The notes under the pieces: model-generated
Told to the model about the DNA's origin: nothing
What the model saw: the letters and a program-made list of their open reading frames with translations, nothing else
Database searches by the model: none
Position numbers and translations under genes: made by a program
Assembly (NCBI GenBank): GCA_026415615.1
Contig: JAOAGT010000001.1
Coordinates: 594,916 to 658,915 of the forward strand
DNA from: Thermoleophilia bacterium
GTDB lineage: Bacteria; Actinomycetota; Thermoleophilia; RBG-16-64-13
Direction: 5' to 3'
Length of the DNA: 64,000 bases
Part shown: in pieces, positions 54,427 through 64,000 of the stretch
How the letters are laid out: each line of letters opens with the position of its first letter
How positions within the stretch are numbered: the stretch's first letter is position 1

Positions 54427-55083
54427 TCACTCCATCCGCACGCCACAAACCACATTCAGTTCTGTAAGAAGAGTGGCAAGCTTTTGAGGGGTCAGACCTC
54501 GAGGAAGTTTGAGGAACAGATGAATCGTGTTGCTTTCTTCTTCGCCTGGTTCGACCCACATTTCTTTGACAGTCACGTGCACCTCCTGCAGAGTGTCCAT
54601 AAGTTGCGCTAGGGGGGCGTAGCCAGGCTGGTGGAACTGCACGCGCACGCGCACCGGGTGGCCGATCAAGCGATATACCAGGCGGTCTTCAAGCAGGCGC
54701 AGAAGATACAGGCTGGCAATAACTACTGCGGTAGTAATTAAAGAGGCGGAGAAGAATCCTTGAGCGGTCAAGAGGCCAACGGCCGCCACCGTCCACAGAC
54801 TTGCGGCTGTTGTTAGTCCGCGGACAGTCACGCCGTAGCGGATGATTGCTCCTGCTCCCAAGAAACCGATCCCGGTCACAACCTGAGCCGCGATGCGGTT
54901 GGGATCGAAGTCAGTCCCCTCGGATCCATGGATAGAGGCCAGAGTGAAGGCTGCCGCTCCTACTGCAACCAAAATGTGGGTGCGAAAGCCGGCCGTGTGT
55001 TCGCGGATCTCGCGCTCGAGACCTATTGCTCCACCAAGAACGGCGGCCACCAGAATACGTACGACAACATCAGCTAGGTCCAT
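54427..55083 (-). CDS. MgtC/SapB-family membrane protein
   Basis: A 218-residue protein with four to five N-terminal hydrophobic segments including LGGAIGLEREIREHTAGFRT and TGIGFLGAGAIIR, the MgtC hallmark, and a C-terminal ACT-like domain of ~75 residues. MgtC-type proteins are linked to growth at low magnesium and to F-ATPase modulation, but functions vary. It is convergent with uvrB. Confidence 0.88.
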   Translation of the reverse strand: MDLADVVVRILVAAVLGGAIGLEREIREHTAGFRTHILVAVGAAAFTLASIHGSEGTDFDPNRIAAQVVTGIGFLGAGAIIRYGVTVRGLTTAASLWTVAAVGLLTAQGFFSASLITTAVVIASLYLLRLLEDRLVYRLIGHPVRVRVQFHQPGYAPLAQLMDTLQEVHVTVKEMWVEPGEEESNTIHLFLKLPRGLTPQKLATLLTELNVVCGVRME

Positions 55084-55120
55084 AGGGTCATGGTACGGAG
55101 GTCAGGGCGAGCTGACAAGT

Positions 55121-55158
55121 GGCGCGCGGGCCGCATTTGCTTGTGCGGCCCGCGCGCC
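55121..55158 (-). terminator. Strong hairpin between the TRAP operon and mgtC-like gene
   Basis: A perfect 15-bp G+C-rich stem (left arm GGCGCGCGGGCCGCA) with an 8-base loop lies just past the end of the TRAP operon on the minus strand and ahead of the mgtC-like gene. No T-run. Confidence 0.6.
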
Positions 55159-55204
55159 CGCGGGTTCCCTGGGCGTCGGCGCTCAGGTAGAGCGAATCTC
55201 CTAG

Positions 55205-56509
55205 CTATCCTGCGGACAGACTAGGGAGAAAAGTTGCGATCTTAGGGAAAGCAAGTAGGATGGCAATGAATATGATTTCTACGATGATAAACGGGATCAC
55301 ACCTCGGAAGATTGTTCCCATAGGTATGTCCTGGGCGATTCCCTTTACCACGTAGAGGGTCATACCAACGGGTGGGCTGATCATACCCACTTCTACCACC
55401 ATGACAATAATGATTCCAAACCAAATTGGGTCAAAACCAAGGGTGGTGACGAGAGGGTAGAAGACCGGTATGGTGAGAAGCACCATGGATACTTCGTCAA
55501 TAAAGGTGCCAAGAATGAAATAAGTGACAATAATGAAGATCATGATCACTACTGGGGGCAGACCAAGAGTACTTACCCAGTTCGCAAGCTCCATGGGTAT
55601 GGTGGAGACAGCCAGAAAGGAGTTAAAGGTTAGCGCGCCCATAAGAATCACAAAGATCATCCCAGTGGTGCGCAGAGTCTCCACCAGCGCCTTCTTAAAC
55701 CCTTGCCAGCTCAACCGCCGTCGGATGAGCGAAAGGACTAGTGCCCCAAGAGCGCCCGCTGCGCCCGCCTCGGTGGGGGTAAACCACCCGACGATTAGTC
55801 CGACAATAACAACGGCTAGGAGGGCTACCATTTCCAAGGATTGGGTGGTGGCTGACAACTTCTCGCGGAGACTAGTCTTTTCTCCAGCTGGCGCAAGTTG
55901 AGGATTAAAGCGGGCGCGAATGTAGATCATGAGCATGAACATCAACGTAAGCACAATTCCTGGTACGATGCCCGCGATAAACAGCTTGCTTATTGACTGT
56001 TGGGTCATGATCCCGTAAAGGATCAGAACACCACTCGGCGGTATGAGGATTCCCAGTCCCCCGCCCGACGCCAAGCAGCCGGCGACCAGGCCGGTGTCGT
56101 ACTTGTACTTTCTCATCTCTGGGATGGCCACCAGGCCCAGGGTGGCGGCAGTGGCAATACTAGAGGAGCTAGCTGCGGCAAAGAGGGCGCATGCTCCCAG
56201 GGTGGCCACGGCAAGGCCGCCCCGGATTCGTCCCAGCCACGCGTACACAAGTCTATACAGGCTCTGCCCCATGCCTGCTGCCATGCAGATTTCCGCCATA
56301 AGGAGAAATAGTGGAAGTACACAGTAGTCGTAGTTGGTGACAAGGGTGTAGGGCACGGTAGTGATTACTTGCAGGGCTCCGCTGAAATTGACTATGCTGG
56401 CAAAACCAACGAAGCCCACCAGCAGCATGGCAAACCCGATGGGCATGCCTAGAAACATGAGAAACAAGAGAACAACTAGCCCTACAATCCCCGTCATTAT
56501 CGGCGTCAC
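55205..56509 (-). CDS. dctM: TRAP transporter large membrane subunit (DctM)
   Basis: A 434-residue permease with about twelve hydrophobic segments; GMPIGFAMLLVGFVGF, LGILIPPSGVLILYGI and WFTPTEAGAAGALGAL are typical of DctM. It moves organic acids by sodium or proton symport together with DctQ and the binding protein. It overlaps dctQ by 4 bases. Confidence 0.95.
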   Translation of the reverse strand: MTPIMTGIVGLVVLLFLMFLGMPIGFAMLLVGFVGFASIVNFSGALQVITTVPYTLVTNYDYCVLPLFLLMAEICMAAGMGQSLYRLVYAWLGRIRGGLAVATLGACALFAAASSSSIATAATLGLVAIPEMRKYKYDTGLVAGCLASGGGLGILIPPSGVLILYGIMTQQSISKLFIAGIVPGIVLTLMFMLMIYIRARFNPQLAPAGEKTSLREKLSATTQSLEMVALLAVVIVGLIVGWFTPTEAGAAGALGALVLSLIRRRLSWQGFKKALVETLRTTGMIFVILMGALTFNSFLAVSTIPMELANWVSTLGLPPVVIMIFIIVTYFILGTFIDEVSMVLLTIPVFYPLVTTLGFDPIWFGIIIVMVVEVGMISPPVGMTLYVVKGIAQDIPMGTIFRGVIPFIIVEIIFIAILLAFPKIATFLPSLSAG

Positions 56510-56988
56510 CGCTTCACTCCTTTCCGGAAAGCGGTAACCACGTCGCGCGCCAATACGGCACCCAGGATCACCAGCCCGATGGCCCAGATGAACTTAAACG
56601 GTGAAGTGGGGGCGAGAGCAACCAACGTTTTCTCATTGAAGCTGGCGGCGTGCAAGGCTTCCCGCCAGGCAGCCCACGCCAAGAGCACGGCTGCAGCTAG
56701 GCAGAGCAGGAAGTTGAACGTGTCAAAGAAGCCACGTACCCGCTCCGGAAGCCGGCTTGCTAACACATCTACTACTACACTGCGTCGTTCTTTGAGGTTA
56801 AAGGGAATGGCCACTGCGGCCACTATTGCGCCGCAAAGTCCTGCTACCTCTATTGCTCCGGTGATGGGGCGGTCGAGCCACCGGCCAAAGATGTTGAAGG
56901 CGACCACGACCATCATGGCTAGTACGGCTAAAGAGCCTCCAATCAGCATTACCGTGAAGAGTCGCCTTGAGTACTCCGTTCCCCGCAT
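56506..56988 (-). CDS. dctQ: TRAP transporter small membrane subunit (DctQ)
   Basis: A 160-residue protein with four hydrophobic segments and the DctQ-type stretch FNIFGRWLDRPITGAIEVAG and PFNLKERRSVVVDVLASRLP. It supports DctM assembly. It overlaps dctM and is separated from the binding-protein gene by ~180 bases containing a hairpin. Confidence 0.93.
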   Translation of the reverse strand: MRGTEYSRRLFTVMLIGGSLAVLAMMVVVAFNIFGRWLDRPITGAIEVAGLCGAIVAAVAIPFNLKERRSVVVDVLASRLPERVRGFFDTFNFLLCLAAAVLLAWAAWREALHAASFNEKTLVALAPTSPFKFIWAIGLVILGAVLARDVVTAFRKGVKR

Positions 56989-57053
56989 TGACCTTCTCCC
57001 TTGCCGTTGTGGTAAGTCCAGGCATTGCTAGTGTGCCTCGTACTAAATAGAGC

Positions 57054-57091
57054 TGCCCGGGCGACAAGGCTGCACCCTCGTCACCCGGGCA
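57054..57091 (-). terminator. Hairpin between dctP and dctQ
   Basis: TGCCCGGGCGAC pairs with GTCACCCGGGCA (one G-T pair, 12 positions) across a 14-base loop, 75 bases after the dctP stop on the minus strand. Same position as the hairpins after the other two binding-protein genes. Confidence 0.5.
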
Positions 57092-57166
57092 GGACACACC
57101 TAGGTAGACCCGGGCATGAAAGTAACCCCAGCAAGCTTCTCCCGCCTTGGGAGAGCTCTTGCAGGC

Positions 57167-58312
57167 CTACTGCTGCGACTGGTAGAACTTGGCTCGCTCA
57201 AGGGCAAACTTGACCAACTCGGTTCCGGGGAACCCCGCCTTATTCAGATCAGCCGCTATCTGATCAAACACCGGCTGGACCGCCGCATCCCACCTAGCGT
57301 ATTCCTCAGGGCTAAGGTCAATCACTTCCATGCCGCAGCTCTTGACGTACTCATAGGCTTGCTTTTCGGCGTCCTTCTTGGCCTGGATGAAGTCCTGCTT
57401 GCCCCACTCCGCCGTTTCGTCGAGAACCTTTTGCAGTTCGGGCGGCAAGCTCTCGTACTTCTTCTTGTTCATGATTAGGAAGCACACTCCGGGCCCGGTC
57501 GAGTAACGTGTGAGGTACTTCAGTTTCGGGCCAACCTTGTGGTCCAGAATGCTACCGATGGAGGTGGCGGCGCCGTCTGTGGTGTGCTTGTCAAGAGAGA
57601 CAACCCAGTCTGCGGTTGACATGCTGACCGGGGCTGCTCCCAAAGCTTTCAGCATGTCGCCAGCAGTCTTGCTGGGCATGCGAATCTGCAAACCTTTTAT
57701 GTCCTCCATCTTGCGGACGGGCTTGTCCACAGTGAAGAGAAGGTTGGGGTCAATGACCGTTATCCAAAGAAGCTTGAACTTCTCCCATTGGCCCGCCCAC
57801 ATTTCGGGAAACTGGTTCCAGATATCGTCAAAGATCTTCAGGCAGTTTTCGTAGTTGAGGCCCAAAATAAGCTGGGAAAGAACCAAGCTCGGCTCAAAAC
57901 CAGGCTCAGGTTTATAAATGAACGAATGGCCTAGATCAGCTGTTCCGGCTTCAACGCCGGTCCGCATGTCGGGAGCTGCCACCAGTGTGTTATCCGTGAA
58001 GTGGCGGATCTTGATAAGGCCGTTGCTGGCCTCGGATACCTTCTGGATCCAGCGGTCCAAGCTCTGAGCCGGCGGTGCACTGGCAGGGTAGAGGCTGGCT
58101 AGCGACAACTCTACGGGCTCGATGTTGGGTTTTGCCTGAGACGTAGTAGTTGCTTGCACTGATGTTGTGGTTGACTGGGCGGTTGTGGTTGTGGCCTGTC
58201 CGGGAGTTGTTGTAGTGGCTTGTGTTTCCTCCTCGCCGCATGCCGCAGCAAACAGCGGTACAAGGGCAAGTATCAGAACGGTGGCGATTACTAGGAACGT
58301 GGACTTCCTCAT
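57167..58312 (-). CDS. dctP: TRAP transporter substrate-binding lipoprotein (DctP)
   Basis: A 381-residue DctP-family binding protein with a lipoprotein signal (LVPLFAAAC, Cys25), a Thr/Gln-rich linker of ~40 residues and the domain proper starting EPVELSLASLYPASAPP. MEDIKGLQIRMPSKTAGDML carries the conserved Arg that usually salt-bridges the carboxylate of the ligand. The ligand is unknown, probably an organic acid. Confidence 0.94.
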   Translation of the reverse strand: MRKSTFLVIATVLILALVPLFAAACGEEETQATTTTPGQATTTTAQSTTTSVQATTTSQAKPNIEPVELSLASLYPASAPPAQSLDRWIQKVSEASNGLIKIRHFTDNTLVAAPDMRTGVEAGTADLGHSFIYKPEPGFEPSLVLSQLILGLNYENCLKIFDDIWNQFPEMWAGQWEKFKLLWITVIDPNLLFTVDKPVRKMEDIKGLQIRMPSKTAGDMLKALGAAPVSMSTADWVVSLDKHTTDGAATSIGSILDHKVGPKLKYLTRYSTGPGVCFLIMNKKKYESLPPELQKVLDETAEWGKQDFIQAKKDAEKQAYEYVKSCGMEVIDLSPEEYARWDAAVQPVFDQIAADLNKAGFPGTELVKFALERAKFYQSQQ

Positions 58313-58353
58313 TAGAACCTCCCCCTTTGTAGTGTTTGGAGCCCCCGTGATTG

Positions 58354-58403
58354 CCTATATCACATGTGTGTGAGTGTAGTCAACTATGTTCACTAGGGTG
58401 AAC
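58354..58403 (-). promoter_or_regulatory. dctP promoter with palindromic operator
   Basis: On the minus strand TTGACT (58378-58383), an 18-base spacer and TATAGG (58354-58359) form a promoter. Directly upstream is the inverted repeat GTTCAC-TAGG-GTGAAC (58388-58403), a good candidate for a regulator site. Confidence 0.5.
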
Positions 58404-58448
58404 AAATCCTTGCAGGCGGCGTGGTTGCATCCGCAATTGGAGGTGCAA

Positions 58449-58477
58449 TTGGCAGTGCGTAGGCAGGCTGGGATAAT
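58449..58477 (+). promoter_or_regulatory. Promoter of leuS
   Basis: TTGGCA (58449-58454), a 17-base spacer and GATAAT (58472-58477), each one base off the sigma-A consensus. The start of transcription would be near 58484, 78 bases before the ATG. Confidence 0.7.
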
Positions 58478-58561
58478 TGACAATCGTGTGCTTCTTGAGA
58501 AACGGGCATACGATCAGGGTGCCCAGTCAGGTTGCTAGCAGTGGGAAGGGGAAGGACAAGG

Positions 58562-61177
<2,616 letters not shown>

Positions 61178-61236
61178 GGGTGGTCGTGGGTTGACCGGCG
61201 AGAGCAGGACCAATCTGAATAGCACGAAGGCGGCTC

Positions 61237-62817
61237 ATGCTGGTCTCCGCTGATACAGCGCAGCGAGAGGGGCGTATCAAGCCGGGGCGACGCCTGCCTC
61301 GCAGGTCGGCGCTGTACGCCTTGGTCTTTTTTGCCGGTATCGGCAGCATGGCTACCGAAATGTGCGCTTCGCGCCTATTGGCTCCCTACTATGGCTCCTC
61401 CACAATGATTTGGGCCAACATAATCGGGCTGATTCTCATCGCATTGTCTCTGGGGTATTGGCTGGGCGGAAAGCTGGCTGACCGTTTTCCCAGTTCGCGC
61501 GCGCTGGGCTTGGTAGTGTTGGCTGGAGCAGTGTTGACTGCGGTAGTGCCTTTCGCTGCCCGGCCATTTCTGAACGTAACTATTAATGGCATTGACTCAG
61601 TTTCAACTGGGGCTGTGCTTGGATCTTTTGCCGCATGTGTGGTTCTTTTTGTTCCCTCAGTGCTTCTTCTGGGTATGGTGAGCCCTTTTGCCATCCGCAT
61701 TGGGATTCAGGAAGTAGACAAGGCCGGGTCCACTGCTGGGAGGATATTTGCTCTTTCCACTGCTGGGAGCTTGCTTGGTACGTTTGTGCCTGCTTTGGTA
61801 ACCATTCCACTGGTGGGAACGCAGCGGACGCTTCTTGGGGCGGCGGCGCTAATTGCGGCCGCCGCCGCCCTTCTGTTGGGTTTGCGCTGGATTACCGTGG
61901 CTGTAGTCTTGGCGGGATTAATTGCAATCCCTCCGGGAGCGGTAAAGCGGCAACCGGGACTCTTGTTTGAGAAAGAATCCCGTTATCAGTTTATCCAGGT
62001 GGTTGAACATGGCGATCTTCGTTTGCTGTACCTGAACGAAGGCTTCGCTGTGCACTCGGAGTGGCGGCCAGACGAAGTACTGACGGGCGGCGAGTGGGAT
62101 ATGTTTCTGGCTGTCCCACCGCTAATGGGCAGGCCTGTGAGCCGCATTGCCATTTTGGGGAACGCGGGCGGCACGACCGCGCGAGCTTTTGGCGTGTACT
62201 ACCCGGAGGTCGACATTGACGGGGTGGAGATTGACGCAGAGGTGACGGCGGCTGCTCGCAAGTATTTTGGTCTGGGGGATAATCCTCGGCTAAGGGTAAT
62301 CACGGCAGACGCTCGACCCTACCTTCTGACTAGGCAAGATAAATATGACCTTATTTTCATTGACGCCTATCGCCAGCCATACGTGCCTTTCTATCTGGCA
62401 ACGGCCGAGTTTTTCGCTCTGTGTCGCGAGCGCCTAGCGCCTGACGGAATAGTGGCGCTTAATATCTCGACAGTTCCTGGAGATGACCGTCTTTCCAGCG
62501 CCATTGCGGGTACCCTGGCTACGCAGTTTCCGATGGTTATGAGGTGGCCGGCGCTGCGCTTTAATCAGCTGGTGCTGGGCTTTGCGAGACCTGTTGATCT
62601 TGAGACCCTCAAAACTCGGGCACAGTTCGCCCCTCGCGATCTGGTGCCTCTCACCGAGTTACTTACGAGCCAGTGGACGAGAATTCCACCTGCAAGACGC
62701 TACTGGACCGATGATCGTGCCCCAGTGGAGTGGATTACGGACCGCATGATCGTTGGCTACGGGCTAAGTGGGAAAGACCGTAGCCCAGATTTTCTGCCGA
62801 CTCGACCCCGCAACTAA
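61237..62817 (+). CDS. Membrane-bound spermidine-synthase-like protein
   Basis: A 526-residue protein with about seven to eight N-terminal hydrophobic segments (MFS-like; LYALVFFAGIGSMATEMCAS) and a C-terminal spermidine synthase/methyltransferase-like domain (about 280-510). The nucleoside-binding loop is ILGNAGGTTARAFGVYYP with DGVEIDAEV, then ITADARPYL and FIDAYRQPYVPFYL. Such fused proteins are common and mostly uncharacterised; polyamine synthesis is not demonstrated. Confidence 0.85.
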   Translation: MLVSADTAQREGRIKPGRRLPRRSALYALVFFAGIGSMATEMCASRLLAPYYGSSTMIWANIIGLILIALSLGYWLGGKLADRFPSSRALGLVVLAGAVLTAVVPFAARPFLNVTINGIDSVSTGAVLGSFAACVVLFVPSVLLLGMVSPFAIRIGIQEVDKAGSTAGRIFALSTAGSLLGTFVPALVTIPLVGTQRTLLGAAALIAAAAALLLGLRWITVAVVLAGLIAIPPGAVKRQPGLLFEKESRYQFIQVVEHGDLRLLYLNEGFAVHSEWRPDEVLTGGEWDMFLAVPPLMGRPVSRIAILGNAGGTTARAFGVYYPEVDIDGVEIDAEVTAAARKYFGLGDNPRLRVITADARPYLLTRQDKYDLIFIDAYRQPYVPFYLATAEFFALCRERLAPDGIVALNISTVPGDDRLSSAIAGTLATQFPMVMRWPALRFNQLVLGFARPVDLETLKTRAQFAPRDLVPLTELLTSQWTRIPPARRYWTDDRAPVEWITDRMIVGYGLSGKDRSPDFLPTRPRN

Positions 62818-62854
62818 GCTGGGTTTAGACAGAATGGTTGCAGGCCAGTGTTGC

Positions 62855-62879
62855 ATACTCCGTGGGGGCGGAGTATTTT
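62855..62879 (+). terminator. Intrinsic terminator after the spermidine-synthase-like gene
   Basis: ATACTCCG-TGGGGG-CGGAGTAT followed by TTT, 38 bases after the stop. Confidence 0.65.
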
Positions 62880-62997
62880 GGCTCTAGGTGGTTTGCGAGT
62901 AGTAAAAGATTCCACCCAAAGCATAAGCAGTCTAGTAGTCAGTTGTTGGCCAGACTGCGATCGAGTTCCGGCTGACTCTCCGTGAGGAGGTGGGGCC

Positions 62998-63918
62998 ATG
63001 AAAAGACTGTTTAGGACTCTGTGGGTCGGCCACCGTATTGCGGTGACAGGTCTTTTGATTGTTGCTGTTTGTGCAGCTGTGTCGGCTTCGGCTTATGCCG
63101 GGTTGGGCGCTCGCGGGGATAGCGGGACTACATTGCCCGCGCATACGTTGGACAAGTTTCGGACTACTGAGACAGCGGCGGAAGGGACCCTAAACGTAGC
63201 TGCTGAAAGTTGGGCGTCCACCATCAGCGGTGGGAAATTGAGCACGGCAGCAGACGAGTCTGAGACCACCGAGCCGCAAAGTTCCCGTGAAAGCCAGACG
63301 GAGCCCGGGGATGAGGAACGTTATGCGCACTGTGTTGGTGTAGTGCTCCGGTTTGAAGCGGGTGAGTCGCTTTCTCTGCGCGATAAGAGAGGCGTTGAGA
63401 TTGTTCTTGTCCTAAACAGCGACACAGTAATCCATGTTGCCGGTGGACAAGAAATCAAGCCGGGTTTCCAGGCCGAGGCTCTCTACGTTCCTGGCGAACA
63501 GAACGTGGCGGTGCGTATTAACGCCCAGAAGATCGTCAAGAACTTTACCGGAGTGGTAAAGGATTACAATGCTCCGGGTGCGGGTGCCCAGGGTGCTGCT
63601 GGAAGTATAACTGTGACGCGAGGCGGAGCCACTCTCACTTTTGTCTGGACGGAAACTACAGAGATCTGTTTCTTGGGCAAGGCTCGTCAAGCGGCATCAT
63701 CTGCTTCGGTTGGAGTTGCAGCGGGTTCTCGGGTAAGTGTGCGGTACGATCTGCTGTACAACGCTTTGGTCATCAAGGTTCTGCCTAGTAACGAGGCAAC
63801 CATGTCCGCCAAGACCACTCCGGAGTCAGAGAACGAAACAATTCAACATAACCCTAACAAGGGCAACAAAGGCAAGAAGGAAAACTCCGGACCGGACAGG
63901 GAACATCCCGGGAACTGA
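62998..63918 (+). CDS. Secreted or anchored protein of unknown function
   Basis: A 306-residue protein with an N-terminal secretion segment (VTGLLIVAVCAAVSASAYAG), a low-complexity Ser/Thr/Glu linker (about 45-105), then two related beta-rich segments (about 108-175 and 180-265) beginning GVVLRFEAGESLSLRDKRG and GVVKDYNAPGAG, each ending with a strand such as AVRINAQKIVK or ALVIKVLP. The pattern recalls the small OB-like repeats of DUF5666-type proteins. The tail is polar and basic (NKGNKGKKEN). It has a good ribosome site (GAGGAGG). No function can be assigned; the remaining 82 bases of the window hold nothing I can identify. Confidence 0.75.
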   Translation: MKRLFRTLWVGHRIAVTGLLIVAVCAAVSASAYAGLGARGDSGTTLPAHTLDKFRTTETAAEGTLNVAAESWASTISGGKLSTAADESETTEPQSSRESQTEPGDEERYAHCVGVVLRFEAGESLSLRDKRGVEIVLVLNSDTVIHVAGGQEIKPGFQAEALYVPGEQNVAVRINAQKIVKNFTGVVKDYNAPGAGAQGAAGSITVTRGGATLTFVWTETTEICFLGKARQAASSASVGVAAGSRVSVRYDLLYNALVIKVLPSNEATMSAKTTPESENETIQHNPNKGNKGKKENSGPDREHPGN

Positions 63919-64000
63919 TCAACGCGCACGGGCTTTGCGGAGACACAGGTAGCTCGTGATTATATAGAGCGGCTTAGGGCGGCGCGGGGCGGCGGCAAAT

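Noticed and set aside
58313..58561. Possible T-box leader before leuS
   Set aside because: No T-box consensus or antiterminator could be found; only a promoter and operator-like palindrome are supported.

Overview
The window looks like chromosome of an anaerobic member of the Actinomycetota (moderately high G+C, lipoproteins with Thr/Ser-rich linkers, a BldD-type regulator, GSI-type glutamine synthetases with Bacillus-like features). Anaerobic life is suggested by a split, archaeal-type glutamate synthase coupled to a heterodisulfide-reductase-like protein, a ferredoxin:thioredoxin reductase subunit and a molybdenum hydroxytransferase. The exact lineage cannot be fixed from the sequence alone. 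I see no insertion sequence, prophage, CRISPR array or rRNA.

Layout. 1-9.6 kb: a PucR-type regulator, ammonium transporter amt with glnK, then on the minus strand glutamine synthetase and a four-gene glutamate synthase operon (amidotransferase, FMN/Fe-S synthase, GXGXG subunit, HdrB-HdrC fusion). 9.9-16.6 kb (minus): serA followed by a BMP-family nucleoside-type ABC transporter. 16.7-20.2 kb: FtrB/glutaredoxin pair, an SLH/L,D-transpeptidase wall protein and cinA. 20.25-29 kb: a complete tryptophan operon, with promoter and a Trp-codon leader peptide, in the order hisI-trpE-trpG-trpD-trpC-usp-trpF-trpB-trpA, then a convergent BldD-like regulator. 29.8 kb: tRNA-Leu(CAA).

30.1-45.3 kb is the most interesting block. 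It encodes a set that matches, enzyme class by enzyme class, the anaerobic pyrogallol/phloroglucinol pathway: a BKACE-family beta-keto acid cleavage enzyme, a cupin, an SDR reductase, a 3-hydroxyacyl-CoA-dehydrogenase-like enzyme, a cyclase-family hydrolase, an IclR regulator, a pyrogallol-phloroglucinol transhydroxylase-like molybdoenzyme with two different Fe-S small subunits, a branched-chain-amino-acid-type ABC importer whose binding protein is Tat-exported, and tatA. A likely promoter and GGAAC/GTTCC inverted repeats precede the large-subunit gene.

45.4-54.4 kb (plus): a second glutamine synthetase, polA, rpsA, coaE, a lytic transglycosylase and uvrB. 54.4-58.3 kb (minus): an MgtC-like membrane protein and a DctPQM TRAP transporter. 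58.5-63.9 kb (plus): leuS, a membrane-bound spermidine-synthase-like protein and a secreted protein of unknown function. G+C-rich hairpins, mostly without long T-runs, mark many operon ends and also follow all three genes for transporter binding proteins.
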